DNA from: Malaya genurostris
Taxonomy: Eukaryota > Arthropoda > Insecta > Diptera > Culicidae
Assembly (NCBI RefSeq): GCF_030247185.1
Contig: NC_080571.1
Coordinates: 166,837,047-166,901,046 of the forward strand
Length of the DNA stretch: 64,000 bases
Direction of reading: 5' to 3'
Shown here: one piece after another, positions 60,631 to 64,000 of the stretch
Position numbering within the stretch: the stretch's first letter is position 1
How the letters are laid out: each line of letters starts with the position of its first letter
Notes under the pieces: generated by a model
What the model saw: the letters and a program-made list of their open reading frames with translations, nothing else
Told to the model about the DNA's origin: nothing
Database searches by the model: none
Translations under genes and position numbers: made by a program

Positions 60631-61755
60631 CACACAGAGAAAAATATTGTAAAAATAGAAAAATTCAGTTTTTTATACAACGATTTTTTTTATTGAAATA
60701 GTGACAAAAGAAAATCTTGGTTGATCTTTCATATATTGCTACTTGAAACAACAAAACAAGAAGATCTTTTTTCTCAGTTGATTAGTTATTTTCAATTAAT
60801 ATTTTGAAAGAAATAACAAATATTTTACTTATACGTTCCTGTCAATTCCTTGTTAAACAATTTCACAGTCAATTCGATTTGAAAAATTAGTTTGTAATGA
60901 ACGAACTCTAGTTTAAGTTAATTATTTTTAGCGGTTAAAATTTACAAACTTTTTAGTTGAAATAAATGAGTGTAGATTTAGCTATTTGTAATAACGCCTT
61001 TGTTTGTTATAATCACATGTTTTGGTTTGGGTTTAAGAATGAAATGATTTCTTTTGATGCTATTTCATTTCAATTTATGCTCGTATTCTAATTCTTAAAA
61101 AAATTTCACATTGAAGCCTGATTTGATTAGTTTCCAATGTTTTGGTTCTTCATCAGTCCGGTCAAAACATCTGCATCAAATAATTATTTTGTAGAAAAAT
61201 TTGTTATTTAATGTCATGCAATTTTCAAGAATATTTTATATTCTCAATACTTACACTTGGATTGTTTAAAACCCATTATGGAATGAAAGAAGTATATCAA
61301 ATTTATTTTCAAAACGTGCACAATCTGTTTTCGCGAGAGAAACAATGCAATTTATTCACACGAAAAAAATTGCTCTAAAGAAACAATTTTAATATTGTCT
61401 ATTTAAATAGTAAACTTTGTTGTATCATAACACAAATAAGATCACAGATAAATTGAACCAATTTTTGTCATGATGTAAAGGTATAACAGGATTGAATTAA
61501 TAAAGACATTGACGATAACACCAACTAAACCAACATGTAATAAATAGTTAGTTTATTTCAACAATAGAATCCGCCAAAAAACTTTTTTTTTCATTTGACT
61601 AGACACAAATTTTGATTCAAATCAAACAGAGAACATTGTTGATGAGAAAGAAAAATCGCTCAAAACAACCTTATTCTAGTTAGAAATCATCATAAATCAA
61701 ATTTAAAAATCTGCAAACAGTTTCGTTAGTTTAAACATGCTACATTTCTCTGCGT
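60631..61755. mobile_element. 1.1-kb element with CAC.CAGAGAAA ends
   Basis: The left end CACACAGAGAAAAAT and the right end (minus strand) CACGCAGAGAAAT pair over about 13 bases. It includes the repeat shared with 51160-51485. The target duplication is not clear. Confidence 0.65.
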
Positions 61756-61791
61756 GATATTCAACACAGATTTTCATTTGGCAGCTCTGAT

Positions 61792-62129
61792 CAGAGTTGC
61801 CAGATATTTTCATAGGAAATCTGTGTTACTCTCTATAAAAAATCTGTATTTATCTGTATTCACTAACAAAATTAAATTTCAACAATAAAATGATGTTGAA
61901 AGATGTTATTCCAACACATTATGGCTGTAGAATGGTAGATTCAATGAGACCAAGACTTTGCTTCTCGTTACTGCAATCAAATACTAATAGATTGCTTATA
62001 CGAAAAAGTTTTTATTTTGCTTCTTGGGAGATTCGTATTAAATTTAGGAAATCTGTATCAAATCTGTATTCTGTATGTGTATGTAAAAATCTGTATAATA
62101 CAGATAAATCTGTATAAATGGCATGTCTG
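61792..62129 (-). mobile_element. 338-bp hAT MITE, TSD GCTCTGAT
   Basis: The ends are CAGAGTTGCCAGATA...ATGGCATGTCTG with perfect duplications GCTCTGAT (61784-61791, 62130-62137). It is in opposite orientation to 51747-52429. Confidence 0.93.
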
Positions 62130-62276
62130 GCTCTGATTCTGTTTAGAATAAATTGATCGATTAATTGCATTAATCGATTAATGCTTAATTGTAGTCGATT
62201 ACACTAATCGACTCCACTTCTAGTAATCGAATACCTAATAATCGATTAATACGAAAAATCAGACATCACTACCTGC

Positions 62277-63298
62277 CAGAGATGCCAGATATTTTCATAG
62301 GAAATCTGTATTCATCAGTATAAATATCTGTACTTATCTGTATTCACTAATCATATGAAATTTCTACAATAAAATGATAGTGATTCCAATAGGTTATGGT
62401 TATATAATGATAGATTCAATGAGCATTTATTCTTTATATCTTCGTAAGTCATTGTCGCGCTCACAGGAATATTCAACGACGAAATGTAATAGTTTTTCTA
62501 TTAACAATTGAATTGTAATTCCATACAATTATCTAGTTTGAAAATGTTGACTTCATACGTTGACATGGAATTCCAACGTCCAATAAGCAACGTCAAGTCA
62601 CATCATTCAACTTTCAGTCTAACAATAATGTTTCATGATATCTTGACTTCCTTGAATATCAGATCAGATTATAATATAAATGTATTTCAGTGTTCATTAC
62701 TTGGTTCATCATCAAATGTTTTCACAAAATATGTCCATTTTAATTTGTGTCTCCTGTCACGACGCCATCTTATTGAGATATAAATCGGAACTTCAAAATC
62801 AGCTGATTGCAATGTAAATAAACAATCAGTGATACAATCGTTTTATGATTTACTTCGTTTATTGCATGAAAATTAGAGATTTTTGGATCGATTCTCTCAC
62901 AATACCTTGTCGGTTTACCTAAAATGCATCAGATAGTGTTTTGGGACATCAAGTGGAGGTAATTTTCACAATTTGAGAGTCCTGATGAATATCAAAACAT
63001 CGCAGTGTTTGGGGCCCGAAACGCGAGGGGCTCAACGTAATCGGTGTACTTTCAAATGGCTGGTGGTAATACGGCTGATTTTTCATTAATAAACTTTTAC
63101 TTCATCACTATTGCAGTGGATACTAATAGATAGCTTAGGCGGAAAAATTTGATTTTTCTCTTTCTTAATTTTTGTGAAATCTGTATAAATCTATATTAAG
63201 TTTAGGAAATCTGTATAAAATCTGTACTCTGTATTAAGTCTGTATGCGCCTGTGAAAATCTGTATAATACAGATAAATCTGTATAAATGGCATCTCTG
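62277..63298 (-). mobile_element. 1,022-bp hAT MITE, TSD CTACCTGC
   Basis: The ends are CAGAGATGCCAGATA...ATGGCATCTCTG with perfect duplications CTACCTGC (62269-62276, 63299-63306). The duplication includes the last three bases of the 60036-62271 element, so this one landed on its edge. Confidence 0.94.
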
Positions 63299-63331
63299 CT
63301 ACCTGCAATTCGCTGAACAGTCCAATGCAAC

Positions 63332-64000
63332 CAGAGATGCCATTTATACAGATTTATCTGTATTATACAGATTTTTACATGCGCATACAGATTTAATACA
63401 GAGTACAGATTTCTTAAAGATTTCTAAAATTGAATACAGATTTCACCAAAAGTATTAAGGAAAAAATTGAACTATCTATTAGTATTTGAGCTATCTATTA
63501 GTATTTGATTGCAATGACGAGATAAACGTTTAGGAATCAACGTACCAATCACTTTTTAAAATATATATTTTTTGTGCAGATATTTAAAGAAGAACACTGA
63601 AATCCATTTATATTAAAATTTGTAACTAAATTGAACTTAAAAGTTAGACAAGTCTTGGCATCATGAAACATTATTGCCAGACTGACAGTTGTATTACCTG
63701 ACTTGACGTTGCATATTGGGGTTTGGAAATCCATCTCAACTTATAAAGTGAACATTTTCAAATTAGACAAGTATATGGCACCATAATTCAATTGTTGTTG
63801 ATAGGAAAAAACTATAAAATTTCGTCGATGAATATAATATAAGATATGAAATTCAATCTACCACTCTATAACCATAATCTATTGGAAAAACACCTTTTAA
63901 CATAATTGTATTGTAGAAATTTCATTTTATTAGCGAATACAGATAAATACAGATATTTTATACGAATCAATACAGATTTTCTATGAAAATATCTGGCATC
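63332..64000 (+). mobile_element. hAT MITE, right end at window edge
   Basis: It begins CAGAGATGCCATTTATACAG and follows 51747-52429 closely for all 669 bases to the window end, where GGCATC of the right terminus is just reached. Confidence 0.92.

Larger units (their letters stand above)
60036..62271. mobile_element. 2.2-kb hAT-type element with TAGTGATGT ends
   Basis: The left end TAGTGATGTATTATTTT and the right end (minus strand) TAGTGATGTCTGATTTTT pair, and both subterminal regions are full of AATCGATTA. The left flank CCTTCAAT matches CCTGCAAT on the right (7 of 8) once the later insertion at 62277-63298 is removed. It holds two nested elements, at 60631-61755 and 61792-62129. No transposase was seen. 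Confidence 0.85.

Overview
The window reads as a culicine-type mosquito (Diptera, Culicidae) nuclear contig. The only intact host gene is an intronless catalytic subunit of cAMP-dependent protein kinase that closely follows the Drosophila Pka-C1 protein end to end. The mosquito call is an inference: it rests on the insect-like kinase, a Juan-like Jockey-clade retrotransposon, R1-clade and I-clade elements, a dispersed repeat I associate with mosquito genomes, and very dense nested MITEs in AT-rich DNA. The genus cannot be resolved by eye.

Layout. 1-2404: 3' part of a Jockey-type LINE. 2405-4168: a 1.76-kb layered microsatellite. 4257-5167: a decayed LINE lying in the 3' UTR of an R1-clade element. 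5168-18966: two R1-clade elements on the minus strand, head to tail. The left copy (A) is damaged and carries an exact-looking 2,246-bp internal tandem duplication. The right copy (C, 12539-18966) has two full ORFs, a poly(A) tail and a repeat-bearing 3' UTR. 18969-19480: histone cluster debris (H2B start codon region and promoter). 19480-23426: no gene seen. 23427-26252: a long inverted repeat around a Ty3/Gypsy integrase fragment and (TA)n. 27093-31411: a divergent pair, a coiled-coil/possible BEN-domain gene (minus) and a spliced tnp2/CACTA-like transposase gene (plus). 31614-32247: a MITE flanked by TTAA. 32534-42220: a spliced hAT transposase gene whose second intron holds a Juan-like LINE (37221-41735). 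44440-50095: an I-clade LINE lacking most of its RT core. 50120-50640: a broken histone H2A gene that still has its 3' stem-loop, plus the H2A/H2B divergent promoter. 51160-64000: the kinase gene (54302-55363) between two dense MITE fields.

The main biological content is transposon stratigraphy. In the right-hand field, small hAT-type elements with CAGAGATGCC-like ends can be bounded to the base by perfect 8-bp target duplications. Several are nested, so their order of insertion can be read directly. The second theme is the association of R1-clade and I-clade elements with two histone-cluster remnants sharing the same promoter sequences about 31 kb apart. I found no tRNA, rRNA or CRISPR array, and no clearly new multi-gene host system. 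The most unusual candidates are the BEN-like/tnp2 divergent pair and the R1 array in histone DNA.
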